DNA from: JAVBPA01 sp031549925
Lineage (GTDB): Bacteria > Bacillota > Clostridia > Oscillospirales > CAG-272
NCBI GenBank assembly: GCA_031549925.1
Contig: JAVBPA010000080.1
Coordinates: 1-39,497, forward strand
Length of the DNA stretch: 39,497 nucleotides
Direction: 5' to 3'
Below are positions 16,845-24,539 of the stretch, piece after piece (positions within the stretch are counted from its first letter, which is position 1; the number at the start of each line of letters is the position of its first letter). Below the pieces are notes generated by a model. It made no database searches. It worked only from the letters and a program-made list of their open reading frames with translations, and was not told the DNA's origin. A program made the position numbers and the translations under genes.

Positions 16845-17516
16845 TTGGTTTTTTATATAATATCCGCTTTAATTATATTGATTGCTGTTTTGTTGTTATT
16901 ATATTTAAAAGTGGAAATTAAATATATCGACGGAGATTTATCTGTTCATGCGGGAACTCTGTTTATAATGCCGAAAATATATCCGTCAAAAGAAATAGAA
17001 ATAAAATTACGTAATTATACTTTAAAAGCTATCCGACGCGAAGAAAAATTGCTGGAACTTGAAAAGTTGAAAAAAATAAAAAAGGAAAAACGTAAAAAAT
17101 TATCAGCGGCGGAAAAAGCAGCTTCTGATGCCGGTCTTGGGAACGATTTAAAAGAAATTGCGGCAATAATTAAATTTTTTTGGAATTTAACTTCATATGT
17201 TATTGAGAGAACCGGAAAGTGGGCGCGTGTTTATATAAAAATGTTTTATATTTCGGTCGGAGCGGAAAACTCCGCTTCAACAGCCGTTCTTTACGGAATT
17301 ATTTCCCAGTCCGCATCTTATTTCATGAAATACCTTGAAAATAACATTGATATAAAATATAAAAAAAACATACAAGCGGGTGTATACGCCGATTTTAATT
17401 CATGTAAAGTAGAAGCGAATCTTGATATTGTAATAAAATTCAGGACAATACACTTGTTGATTGTATTTATAAATATTATAATTAAATATTTTTCGGAAAA
17501 TAAAATAAAAAATTAA
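16845..17516 (+). CDS. DUF2953 (YtfI-like) membrane protein
   Basis: 223 residues. One N-terminal membrane helix (2-22) is followed by a beta-strand segment (LYLKVEIKYIDGDL), a Lys/Glu-rich coiled stretch (about 63-100), and a domain with YISVGAENSASTAVLYGIISQ and a C-terminal helix. This matches the DUF2953 family, which often lies directly before gerW/ytfJ. It starts at TTG with ggag 9 bases before it. Function is not established; the position suggests a sporulation-linked envelope role (inference). Confidence 0.8.
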   Translation: MVFYIISALIILIAVLLLLYLKVEIKYIDGDLSVHAGTLFIMPKIYPSKEIEIKLRNYTLKAIRREEKLLELEKLKKIKKEKRKKLSAAEKAASDAGLGNDLKEIAAIIKFFWNLTSYVIERTGKWARVYIKMFYISVGAENSASTAVLYGIISQSASYFMKYLENNIDIKYKKNIQAGVYADFNSCKVEANLDIVIKFRTIHLLIVFINIIIKYFSENKIKN

Positions 17517-17534
17517 ATATAACTATTAGTAATT

Positions 17535-17561
17535 AAGAATCAAGAATCAAGAATCAAGAAT
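17535..17561. repeat. 7-bp tandem repeat before gerW
   Basis: Nearly four copies of aagaatc lie between the DUF2953 gene and gerW, ending 26 bases before the gerW start. It is non-coding. It could change the spacing of upstream control elements by slippage. Confidence 0.8.
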
Positions 17562-17587
17562 ATGTATAATACGAAAGGCGGATAGGT

Positions 17588-18112
17588 ATGGAAAGCAATT
17601 TTGGAGAAATATTCCGTGATTCATTTTCTAAAATCAAAGAAATTGCCGGAGCTGAAACTGTTATCGGAGAATCCATAACGACTCCTAACGGAACGACTAT
17701 TATTCCGATTTGCAAAGTTTCGCTCGGATTTGCTTCAGGCGGAGTAGATTTTAACGGCAACGGAGAATCAAAACAGCAAAAACAATCTTCGGGCGGTACG
17801 GTTAATACGAACGGAAACGGAAATACAAACGGTTCATTTACGAATCCCGCGCAAAAAAACGGAAATACAAAAACGAAAAATTTCGGAGGCGGAGGAGGAA
17901 CTGGACTTACTATTACTCCTATTGCTTTCCTTGTCGTAGCTCCTGACGGTGATGTAAATATATTAAATGTCGCAGCTTCCGAGCAGCAGGGACCGGTTAG
18001 TATGATTGATGCGATTTCTTCGATAATTGAAAAGTCTCCGGAAATAATAAAAAAACTCCGTGATGCTTTCGCGTCCGGAAAAAAAGATGCTGAGGATGAA
18101 TACGAAAATTAA
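17588..18112 (+). CDS. gerW: Sporulation protein GerW/YtfJ
   Basis: 174 residues. In Bacillus YtfJ (GerW) is made in the forespore and is needed for normal germination. The family core is clear: TVIGESITTPNGTTIIPICKV, GFASGGVDF, then GGGGGTGLTITPIAFLVV. Between the two core halves lies an insert of about 45 residues rich in Asn, Gly, Thr and Gln, longer than the short linker I expect. The ATG has a ggcgg/ggat site. Its neighbours, the DUF2953 protein and DacF, repeat a known sporulation cluster. Confidence 0.93.
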   Translation: MESNFGEIFRDSFSKIKEIAGAETVIGESITTPNGTTIIPICKVSLGFASGGVDFNGNGESKQQKQSSGGTVNTNGNGNTNGSFTNPAQKNGNTKTKNFGGGGGTGLTITPIAFLVVAPDGDVNILNVAASEQQGPVSMIDAISSIIEKSPEIIKKLRDAFASGKKDAEDEYEN

Positions 18113-18190
18113 ATAATTTCCATTATTTTAAACGGAATATAAAATATAAACAAAAGGTATACTATAAATATATTTTACGAGGTATACCGA

Positions 18191-19339
18191 ATGTTTGGAA
18201 TAAAAAAAACAGTTAAAAACTTTATATGCGTATCAGTTGTTCTCTTGATAATAATTCCGCCGATTTCATTCAATGCTGCTGCTGAAGCCCCTGAAATATC
18301 AGCGAAAAGTGCGATACTTGTCGATTCTAAAAGCGGACGAGTATTATATGAAAAAAATGCTGATGAAATTCGCGGTATGGCAAGCACAACAAAAATAATG
18401 ACTTCATATGTCGCAATAAAAGAATCCAGTAAAAAAACCGGATCAGGTATGGATGAATTGAAACGCATGATTAAAATTTCTCCCGAAGCCGCGGGAATCG
18501 AAGGATCATCGTTATATTTAAAAGCGGGAGATGAACTTCCTTTTGAGGATTTGCTATATGCGACTATGCTGCGGAGTGCAAATGATGCGGCTGCCGCGCT
18601 TGCATGTGCTGTAGCCGGTTCAAGCGAAGCTTTTTCGCATTTAATGAACGAAGCAGCGGCGGATTTGGGATTGATTTCAACGAATTTTACGAATCCTCAT
18701 GGATTGAGCGATAAAAATCATTATACTACAGCACGGGAACTTTCTAGATTAACCCGAGCCGCGCTCCAATTACCTTTGTTCCGAAAAATTGTTTCTACTT
18801 ATAAATATAATATGGCTGACGGGAAAATCGTTTTAAATCATAATAAAATGCTCCGGTTATACGACGGAGCAATAGGAGTTAAAACAGGATTTACTAAAGA
18901 AACAGGACGCTGTTTGGTTTCAGCCGCAGAAAAAGATGGATTTGAATTGATAGCGGTTACACTGAATGCACCCGACGACTGGAGCGATCACACAGCTCTT
19001 TTGGATTGGGGCTATGAAAACTGGATAGGATTCCATCTTGCGGCAAAAGAAGAATATTATAATATTCCGGTAGTTGGGGGATTATTCGATTCGGTAAAGT
19101 GTACTCCGGCGGATGGCGGATATGTAACACTTCCGGCGGGATCTGTTATAACTTATAAAGTGGAGCTTGATCAGTTTTTTTATGCTCCTGTATACGCGGG
19201 ATCTGCCGTTGGAAGCATAGTTTTTTACGCTGACGGCGATTATATCGGAGAAAATATTATTTATGCCGAAAGTGATGTCATAGAAGAAAAGCAAAAAAAT
19301 ATTTGGGATTATATAAAAAATATATTTTATAAAGAATAA
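18191..19339 (+). CDS. dacF: D-alanyl-D-alanine carboxypeptidase, DacF-like
   Basis: 382 residues, exported. A signal peptide (about 1-31, ending NAAAEA) precedes a peptidase S11 domain with the catalytic tetrad Ser65-Thr-Thr-Lys68 (ASTTKIM), SAN 129-131 and KTG 231-233. A C-terminal PBP5-like beta domain follows from about residue 290. It trims the terminal D-Ala of peptidoglycan stem peptides. The position after gerW suggests the forespore DacF form, but general DacA-type activity cannot be excluded. A ggtatac element occurs twice upstream (18156-18162 and 18181-18187), the second overlapping the ribosome binding region. Confidence 0.9.
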   Translation: MFGIKKTVKNFICVSVVLLIIIPPISFNAAAEAPEISAKSAILVDSKSGRVLYEKNADEIRGMASTTKIMTSYVAIKESSKKTGSGMDELKRMIKISPEAAGIEGSSLYLKAGDELPFEDLLYATMLRSANDAAAALACAVAGSSEAFSHLMNEAAADLGLISTNFTNPHGLSDKNHYTTARELSRLTRAALQLPLFRKIVSTYKYNMADGKIVLNHNKMLRLYDGAIGVKTGFTKETGRCLVSAAEKDGFELIAVTLNAPDDWSDHTALLDWGYENWIGFHLAAKEEYYNIPVVGGLFDSVKCTPADGGYVTLPAGSVITYKVELDQFFYAPVYAGSAVGSIVFYADGDYIGENIIYAESDVIEEKQKNIWDYIKNIFYKE

Positions 19340-19508
19340 TAAATAAAAATTATTGTAATATATAATATCACCTTTTCATAAAAAACACAAAGCCTACGAA
19401 AACGGGGTCGTTTTTTAGAAAACAAAAAAAAAAAAAGTTTTTTTGGGGATATTTTTTTCGCAAAAAAGCGACCGTAATTCCTTCCCCTGTAATTTGTCTA
19501 CCTCTGAG
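19340..19508. other. Non-coding homopolymer-rich gap with degenerate dispersed repeat
   Basis: No gene is visible. The stretch holds an A13 run facing a T7 run (about 19425-19445), a second T7/A6 pair around CGC, and at 19457-19495 a text related to 823-855 (both contain a gcgaccg core, then tcccc, then gtaa and tttg). It may be a dispersed intergenic repeat of this genome. Confidence 0.45.
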
Positions 19509-19540
19509 ACGGTGATATATCATATCATATCGCCGTTTTT
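19509..19540 (+). terminator. Rho-independent terminator downstream of dacF
   Basis: A 10-bp stem with one G-T pair (ACGGTGATAT at 19509-19518, ATATCGCCGT at 19527-19536), an 8-nt loop, then T5. It lies 28 bp before the next gene. Confidence 0.75.
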
Positions 19541-19567
19541 ACATATTCATCGGAGCTTTGAAATTTT

Positions 19568-20299
19568 GTGCGTATACATAAATATATTTCTTCATGTGCT
19601 GTAATGTCACGGCGTGCCGCTGAAGAAGCGATAAAAGCGGGCAGGGTAACTGTAAACGGAGAAATCGCTTTAATAGGTCAGGATATTAATACGGAAAAAG
19701 ATACAGTGCGTGTTGACGGAAAAATAATCAAAAAAAATACTGAACAAAAGAATATTTATATAATGTTAAATAAACCTGTCGGATATTTAACATCTTTATC
19801 TGATAAATTCGGCCGTCCGTGTATCATTGATTTGTTATCGGAATTATCCCGCCGCGTTTATCCATGCGGAAGACTTGATTTTAATTCGGAAGGAATTGTC
19901 ATATTAACCGATGACGGAAATTTTGCCGCGCATCTTATGCACCCGAGACATCAAATACCTAAAATATACGAAGTTAATATAAACGGTGAAGCAACTGGAG
20001 AACAGCTTGATTTATTGAGAAGTCCGATGAAGCTTCCGCCGGATAATTATGAAATATTACCGGTTGAAGTTGATGTTATACACACGGAAAAAGAAGGATC
20101 AAAAATAAAATCTACATTGCTTCGTTTTAAATTGTTTGAGGGACGAAACCGGCAAATAAGGCGCATGTGTGAAATCTGCGGTTTAAAAATCACAAGACTG
20201 CGGAGAATTTCAATCGGAAACATAAAGCTCGGAAGCTTGAAAACCGGTTCTTTCCGGTATTTAACTGACGATGAAGTTGAATATTTGTTGAACAATTGA
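19568..20299 (+). CDS. Pseudouridine synthase of the RsuA/RluB family
   Basis: 243 residues. It isomerises a specific uridine in rRNA; by family the 23S site modified by RluB is likely. An S4 RNA-binding domain (about 1-50: RIHKYISSCAVMSRRAAEEAIKAGRVTVNG) is followed by the catalytic domain with YPCGRLDFNSEG (catalytic Asp104), KIYEV, and the FEGRNRQIRRMCE motif. It starts at GTG. In many Firmicutes this gene follows scpB, gerW and dacF, as it does here. Confidence 0.93.
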   Translation: MRIHKYISSCAVMSRRAAEEAIKAGRVTVNGEIALIGQDINTEKDTVRVDGKIIKKNTEQKNIYIMLNKPVGYLTSLSDKFGRPCIIDLLSELSRRVYPCGRLDFNSEGIVILTDDGNFAAHLMHPRHQIPKIYEVNINGEATGEQLDLLRSPMKLPPDNYEILPVEVDVIHTEKEGSKIKSTLLRFKLFEGRNRQIRRMCEICGLKITRLRRISIGNIKLGSLKTGSFRYLTDDEVEYLLNN

Positions 20300-20315
20300 G
20301 GAGAAATTATTAATT

Positions 20316-20702
20316 ATGATATCAGTTAAACCTATCGGTAGCAAAGAAGAACAGGAAAAGCTTTGTTTATTGTGCTCTCTTGCTTATGATGTTGAAGCTA
20401 TGGCTTACGGAGCTTACGATGAAGATAAATTTATAGGTATAACACAGTTCAAAATAAAAGGTGATTCCGGTTATATAACGGGGGACTCATTCTTAGATGG
20501 ATTATATAACTTTGAAGCCAGATTTATTATGGGCAGAGCTGTTATGAATTTTATAGATATATGCGGTCTTACTAACATGTATTACGATATAAACGATGAA
20601 AAATTCGCACGCACATTAGGTTTTAAACCCGATAAAAATAACCGGATGTATGTAAATCTTAAAGGTTTTTTCGAACATCCCTGTTTAAAAAAGAATACTT
20701 AA
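20316..20702 (+). CDS. Degenerate GNAT-like protein
   Basis: 128 residues following the pseudouridine synthase by 16 bp, with a gaggag site before the ATG. The pattern of strands and helices (MAYGAYDEDKFIGITQFKI, a long middle helix FEARFIMGRAVMNFIDICG, then YYDINDEKFARTLGFKPDKNNRMYVNL with the late 'LGF' segment) resembles an N-acetyltransferase fold. The usual acetyl-CoA P-loop (R/QxxGxG/A) is not evident, so activity is uncertain. Function unknown. Confidence 0.6.
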   Translation: MISVKPIGSKEEQEKLCLLCSLAYDVEAMAYGAYDEDKFIGITQFKIKGDSGYITGDSFLDGLYNFEARFIMGRAVMNFIDICGLTNMYYDINDEKFARTLGFKPDKNNRMYVNLKGFFEHPCLKKNT

Positions 20703-20711
20703 ATTTTATAT

Positions 20712-21149
20712 TTATCTTACTTTATATTTATCACATAAATCTTTTAATTCGTAAATTAAAAAATCCGATTTTTCTTTTTCAAAAAATTGTTTTATTATAA
20801 TAGTTTCACTTTCTTTTATTGTAAACTCTTTAAAGATTACAGTTATTGATATTATATTATTTTCACAAGTTATTATAAATTTCAAATAAGGTTCAAGGAA
20901 ATCACTCTCATAGATTGTCCTCGAGCCATTTTTTATTTCGCAAAGAGCGGTATAAAGCCTAAGCAAATCAATTGTTTCTATACAGGGGTTTATGTATATT
21001 TTTTCTGTGTTCATTTCATTTTTATGTATCGTTTGCAAAACCAGCCAGTTTGCATCATGATTAAATTCATTTTCAGATGATTTCATCATGGGAAATTCAT
21101 AACCTAATATATTGAATTGCAAGCTTTCCTTTTCATTATGAAATTTCAT
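20712..21149 (-). CDS. WapI-like immunity family protein
   Basis: 145 residues, soluble. The text follows the pattern of WapI-family immunity proteins: an early LQFNILGYEFPM, then DANWLVLQTIH, a middle helix IETIDLLRLYTALCEIKNG, and a strand FLEPYLKFIITCENN. In Bacillus, WapI neutralises the WapA contact-dependent toxin. No toxin, Rhs repeat or secretion gene is adjacent, so this would be an orphan immunity or housekeeping homologue. It starts at ATG with a gaggtg site. It is convergent with the GNAT-like gene, 9 bp between stops. Confidence 0.6.
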   Translation of the reverse strand: MKFHNEKESLQFNILGYEFPMMKSSENEFNHDANWLVLQTIHKNEMNTEKIYINPCIETIDLLRLYTALCEIKNGSRTIYESDFLEPYLKFIITCENNIISITVIFKEFTIKESETIIIKQFFEKEKSDFLIYELKDLCDKYKVR

Positions 21150-21189
21150 ATTTCACCTCATAAATAAAAATTTTAAATAAATATAAGAC

Positions 21190-21221
21190 AAAAACGGAAT
21201 GTTTTAATTCATTCCGTTTTT
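21190..21221 (-). terminator. Terminator downstream of the surface protein gene
   Basis: A perfect 12-bp stem (AAAAACGGAATG at 21190-21201, CATTCCGTTTTT at 21210-21221) with an 8-nt loop. The arms supply an A/T tail on both strands. It lies about 50 bp beyond the stop of the minus-strand gene. Confidence 0.75.
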
Positions 21222-21269
21222 GAAGTTTATATTACCGTATTGTTTCCGGTTTTTTATTATGATTTTAAA

Positions 21270-22559
21270 TTATCTGGTTACGCGGCGGCGGTTCATAATC
21301 ATAATTACGAATATGAAAACAGCAACCGATGCAAGCAATGTGAATATCTGAATCGTATCAAATGTCTGTGCTGCCGGATTAGTTGCCGGTGCAGTTGTAT
21401 CAGCAGTTTCCGCTTCTTCAATCGGAGTTGTTTCCGCTGCCGGTTGTGTTGCTCCTACTACTTGATAATAGAATGTTACGCCTACATAACCCTCATTGCT
21501 TTCGCCGGGATTATGTGTATTGCCGGGATATGAATCATGTTCGTTTGAGGGGGTAAATGCAGGTGTTTCAATAATACAAGCATTTTGCGGACTTAATGTA
21601 TAATCATCGCTGGTTGTTCCGACATCATACCACATATCTCCATCGGTAAATTCCGAACTAACTATTCTGTAGGATATACCTTTTTTAAGAGTAATGGGAG
21701 CTGCGAGATCCACTTTTTTAAATCCGAGTTCATCAAGCGGTGAATCCGGTTTAATTACTGCAGAAGCAACAAGCGATTTGTCTGATGTATCCCAGATATA
21801 TATTGTATGTTCCTGATCCATCTTTGTGTTCAGCGGTCTTCCGACTGCGCTTACAGTAAGATCTGCAAGGCAGGTAAATTCATAACCGACAGAACCTTCA
21901 TAATCATTGCGTTCGCCTGATTCAGCTTTTTTCAGGAATGATTTTACAGTGCCGTCGTCTTCAAATTTCGGAGCTTCTCCTACTACGACATATGTAAAGT
22001 TACAAGCGGTGTATCCGATGTCCGTACCGCCTATTCCGGGATTTTCGGGATAAGAATCAAAATCATCCGGAATCCAGACACCGCTTTTAATGATAGCTAT
22101 ATCAGTATGACCGGTTATAGAATCCGCTGTCGGGTCATATGTATCCGTCGGGTCAAACCAAGGATCTCCGTATGCAAATTCCTGTGATACTATTCTGTAT
22201 GTTGACATTGCGGTTAACTTAACCGGAGCTGAAAGTTTTTCCATAAAAAATCCGTTTTCATTTGAAGAAGATGTTTTTACGGTAACACGTGCGATCATTG
22301 TTTTTGTGGCTTCATCCCAAAGCGAGACCTGATGATCTACCGTCATATTAGCCGCTGGTCTGCCGAGAGCGTAAATCTCAATATCTTTTTGAGGAACAAA
22401 TTGATATCCAAGCTGACCTTCGATTTCATTGCGCGTACTCATGTGAGCCTGCGACATGAAACTTATGGGATCTGCCGCGTATAAAGCCGGTGCTGCCAAA
22501 GACAGCAGAGCCGTTGCAATTATGATGACTGCTATAAATTGAAACATGCTTTTTTTCAT
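21270..22559 (-). CDS. Membrane-anchored surface protein with two DUF4082-like repeats
   Basis: 429 residues. A signal peptide (about 1-28, MKKSMFQF to ALYAADP) precedes two related ~165-residue domains. Domain 1 has RNEIEGQLGYQFVPQKDIEIYALGRP, HQVSLWDEATKTMIA and a YRIVSQEFAYGDPWFD segment; domain 2 has RNDYEGSVGYEFTCLADLTVSAVGRP, HTIYIWDTSDKSLVA and YRIVSSEFTDGDMWYD. Both resemble DUF4082 or galactose-binding-like jelly rolls. A Thr/Ala/Pro/Glu linker, a QTFD segment, one membrane helix and the tail NRRRVTR follow. That end resembles a clostridial NPxTxD/PQTFD-type sorting signal but is imperfect. Its role is probably cell-surface binding or adhesion; ligand unknown. Confidence 0.7.
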   Translation of the reverse strand: MKKSMFQFIAVIIIATALLSLAAPALYAADPISFMSQAHMSTRNEIEGQLGYQFVPQKDIEIYALGRPAANMTVDHQVSLWDEATKTMIARVTVKTSSSNENGFFMEKLSAPVKLTAMSTYRIVSQEFAYGDPWFDPTDTYDPTADSITGHTDIAIIKSGVWIPDDFDSYPENPGIGGTDIGYTACNFTYVVVGEAPKFEDDGTVKSFLKKAESGERNDYEGSVGYEFTCLADLTVSAVGRPLNTKMDQEHTIYIWDTSDKSLVASAVIKPDSPLDELGFKKVDLAAPITLKKGISYRIVSSEFTDGDMWYDVGTTSDDYTLSPQNACIIETPAFTPSNEHDSYPGNTHNPGESNEGYVGVTFYYQVVGATQPAAETTPIEEAETADTTAPATNPAAQTFDTIQIFTLLASVAVFIFVIMIMNRRRVTR

Positions 22560-22600
22560 AGTTCTACCACCTTGTTTTTATATTTTTATCCTCTAATATT

Positions 22601-22628
22601 AGTATAAACAAAATTAATATTTTGTCAA
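22601..22628 (-). promoter_or_regulatory. Sigma-A-type promoter of the surface protein gene
   Basis: On the minus strand a consensus TTGACA (22628-22623) is followed by a 16-bp spacer and TATACT (22606-22601), 42 bp upstream of the ATG. A ggtgg ribosome binding site lies just before the start. Confidence 0.75.
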
Positions 22629-22693
22629 TATATATTGTAAATATCATTTCAATTTTGAAATTATTTTATAGTTTTTATGATCGATTTTTAAAG

Positions 22694-22722
22694 TTGACAT
22701 TTTATTTAAGTTATGATATAAT
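22694..22722 (+). promoter_or_regulatory. Sigma-A promoter of tRNA-Leu
   Basis: TTGACA (22694-22699), exactly 17 bp, then TGA-TATAAT (TATAAT at 22717-22722). This is a near-perfect housekeeping promoter with extended -10, ending 22 bp before the tRNA. Confidence 0.88.
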
Positions 22723-22744
22723 TAGGACTCCTGATAAAACATAT

Positions 22745-22827
22745 GCGGGCGTGGCGGAACTGGCAGACGCGTCGGTCTTAGAAACCGATCTTTACAGGTG
22801 CAGGTTCAATTCCTGTCGTCCGCACCA
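22745..22827 (+). tRNA. tRNA-Leu (anticodon UAG)
   Basis: 83 nt with encoded CCA. The 7-bp acceptor pairs GCGGGCG with CGTCCGC (one G-T). The anticodon stem TCGGT/ACCGA encloses the loop CTTAGAA, giving anticodon TAG. The T arm has GGTTCAATTCC. The long variable arm is that of a class II tRNA. It reads CUN leucine codons. Confidence 0.96.
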
Positions 22828-22834
22828 TTTAAAA

Positions 22835-22879
22835 TATCTACACGCAGGATTTGGATTGGTGTAGGTATTTTTTGTTTTT
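22835..22879 (+). terminator. Terminator of tRNA-Leu
   Basis: TATCTACAC (22835-22843) pairs with GTGTAGGTA (22859-22867, one G-T) and is followed by a T7 run, then gttttt. Confidence 0.75.
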
Positions 22880-22929
22880 ATGATGTAGTTCAAATGTAGA
22901 GTATTTATATTAGGTGTGCACCTACAATC

Positions 22930-22955
22930 GTAGGGAACGACCCCTGTGTCGTTCC
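22930..22955 (+). repeat. 26-bp repeat, copy 1 (self-complementary)
   Basis: The element contains GGAACGAC (22934-22941) and GTCGTTCC (22948-22955) around a 6-nt loop, so it can fold as a hairpin. It is the exact reverse complement of 23547-23572. Together the two bracket the FMN-reductase gene. Confidence 0.9.
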
Positions 22956-22971
22956 AAAAAAAGGTATAAGA

Positions 22972-23484
22972 ATGAAAATAGCATTTGTTTTTGGTTCTCA
23001 TAGGACTGGCGGAAAGAACAGAGAAATTGAAAACGCAATAAAAGAAAGTACAATAAATCATGAATTTGATTTTATAAAACTTGCTGAATTTAATATTACA
23101 CCAACTAAAAATCCTGTTAGCGAAGATGATGGATTTGATGAAATACTGGGGAGATTAATAAATGCAGATTTGTTATTTCTCGTCATCCCAACATATTGTC
23201 CATATCCAGCAAAGTTTATAGCCTTATTGGAAAGACTACTGGATGTTTCATATCAAAATCCCAATAAACCCTTAAAAGGCAAAGCGGTTGCCATAGTATA
23301 CTATTGTTCCGTTAAAATATGCGATGAAACACCTATTAAGATATTATTCCAGAAATATTTAATGGATGATTATAAATTTGATGTTCTTAATTATGATAAA
23401 TACATTAATAATGAATCAAATCCAAATGAAAAATATGATAATGATGTTACAAAATATGTGATGGATATTTTAAACAACTTATAA
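22972..23484 (+). CDS. NAD(P)H-dependent FMN reductase/flavodoxin-fold protein
   Basis: 170 residues with a flavodoxin-like fold. The FMN phosphate-binding start is IAFVFGSHRTGGKNREI; a middle strand and loop (LLFLVIPTYCPYPAKFIALLERLL) matches the family's 'd.ivf.tPvY.......lk.flDr', and a KGKAVAIVYYCS strand follows. These proteins reduce quinones, iron chelates or other small electrophiles; the substrate is unknown. The ATG has only a weak aaaggt site. The gene is alone, set between two inverted copies of a 26-bp repeat directly after a tRNA gene. Its codons look somewhat more AT-leaning than those of its neighbours, which hints at acquisition. Confidence 0.8.
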   Translation: MKIAFVFGSHRTGGKNREIENAIKESTINHEFDFIKLAEFNITPTKNPVSEDDGFDEILGRLINADLLFLVIPTYCPYPAKFIALLERLLDVSYQNPNKPLKGKAVAIVYYCSVKICDETPIKILFQKYLMDDYKFDVLNYDKYINNESNPNEKYDNDVTKYVMDILNNL

Positions 23485-23546
23485 TTTTCTTGTAAAATAT
23501 TTGATTCTGATTTTTTGTTTTTATTGTTTTTTGAAAATTTAATATT

Positions 23547-23572
23547 GGAACGACACAGGGGTCGTTCCCTAC
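23547..23572 (-). repeat. 26-bp repeat, copy 2 (inverted)
   Basis: Exact reverse complement of 22930-22955. Its last base abuts the ATG of the truncated winged-helix ORF at 23573. Confidence 0.9.
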
Positions 23573-24298
23573 ATGCTTTCAGGCGAAGTACTCGCAAAAT
23601 TTATCATAAATAAAGTATCAAACGGTATATCCGCAAGAGAAGACTTAAAAAAAGAATGTTTTTCAACCGGATTTACAGAAAACGAAAACGTTTATATTTT
23701 CGATCAATGGGGAGGTTTGCTGCGTTTTATATGTGAACGGGGATTTCTTTGTTACGCGGTTCGCGAAAAAAAGGAATTTATGATCTGTCCGGTTTTTATA
23801 CCCATGAGTAAAGAAGAAGCGATATATGAACAAGCAATTAGGTATTTTAAAAATTTTGGACCTGCTACAATAAAAGACGCGGCTTATTATTTCGGATATT
23901 CACAGACATTTATAAAAACAATTATAAAAAAGCTTCCGCTTTCCGTTGTTCAGGCGGATGGCAAGGATTATTATTATCACGGTTCAATTAAAGATAATTA
24001 TCCCGAAATACCTAAATGTATATTTCTCGCGGGCTTTGATCAGTTAATGCTTGGTTATCAAAAAAACGAAAGTGTATATCTTCCGAAAGAATATCTGCGG
24101 GGAATTTACTATCTTTCCGGAATAATCATGCCTTCAATTTTATTAAACGGAAGAGTCGTCGGCAAATGGCAGAAGAAAAACAAAAAACTTATGTTAACAC
24201 TTTTTGAGAATATTACGGGAAAAAATAAACAGGATATAATTTCCGCTTCTGAAGTTCTTTGGAATGATATTAACAAAATAGAATGGATTTTGAAATAA
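23573..24298 (+). pseudogene. 5'-truncated AlkZ/YcaQ-like winged-helix protein
   Basis: 241 residues matching the C-terminal two thirds of PF06224 winged-helix DNA-binding proteins, the group of bacterial DNA glycosylases AlkZ/AlkX that act on alkylation or crosslink damage. Visible are AIRYFKNFGPATIKDAAYYFG, the LPLSVVQADGKDYYYH strand-turn, and FLAGFDQLMLGYQKN, the family's 'fDpyllGy.dr'. The usual N-terminal ~100-130 residues, with the QaQ motif needed for AlkZ catalysis, are missing. The open frame begins exactly where the 26-bp repeat ends and has no ribosome binding site. Most likely an inactivated gene whose 5' part was removed together with the repeat event; a short expressed form cannot be excluded. 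Confidence 0.6.
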
Positions 24299-24378
24299 CA
24301 TCGTATTTTTAATAATCATTTTTTTGTTATTTAAGCTTGTAAATATGTATTTTAAAACTATATAATTTTATGAAGATC

Positions 24379-24417
24379 AGCTGTGCAAATTATTTCAGTA
24401 ACCGCACAGCTTTTTTA
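24379..24417 (+). terminator. Terminator after the AlkZ-like remnant
   Basis: A perfect 8-bp stem (AGCTGTGC at 24379-24386, GCACAGCT at 24404-24411) followed by T6. It insulates the fab cluster from upstream transcription. The rest of 24299-24511 is AT-rich and empty. Confidence 0.85.
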
Positions 24418-24511
24418 TTTTGATTTTTAATCAAAGATGCCGTTTATTTGATAAAAAATATAATTTTATAAAATAACAACAAAAAATTAACTTCTGGCAA
24501 GAAAATTCCCC

Positions 24512-24539
24512 TTGACATATTTTTATAAATAAATATAAT
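24512..24539 (+). promoter_or_regulatory. Sigma-A promoter of the fatty acid synthesis operon
   Basis: TTGACA (24512-24517), 16-bp spacer, TATAAT (24534-24539): both hexamers are consensus. It lies about 60 bp before the MarR gene that opens the cluster. Confidence 0.85.

Noticed and set aside
22622..22864. 80-residue plus-strand ORF containing VAELADASVLETD
   Set aside because: This is the well-known spurious translation across a class II leucine tRNA; the tRNA-Leu at 22745-22827 explains it.
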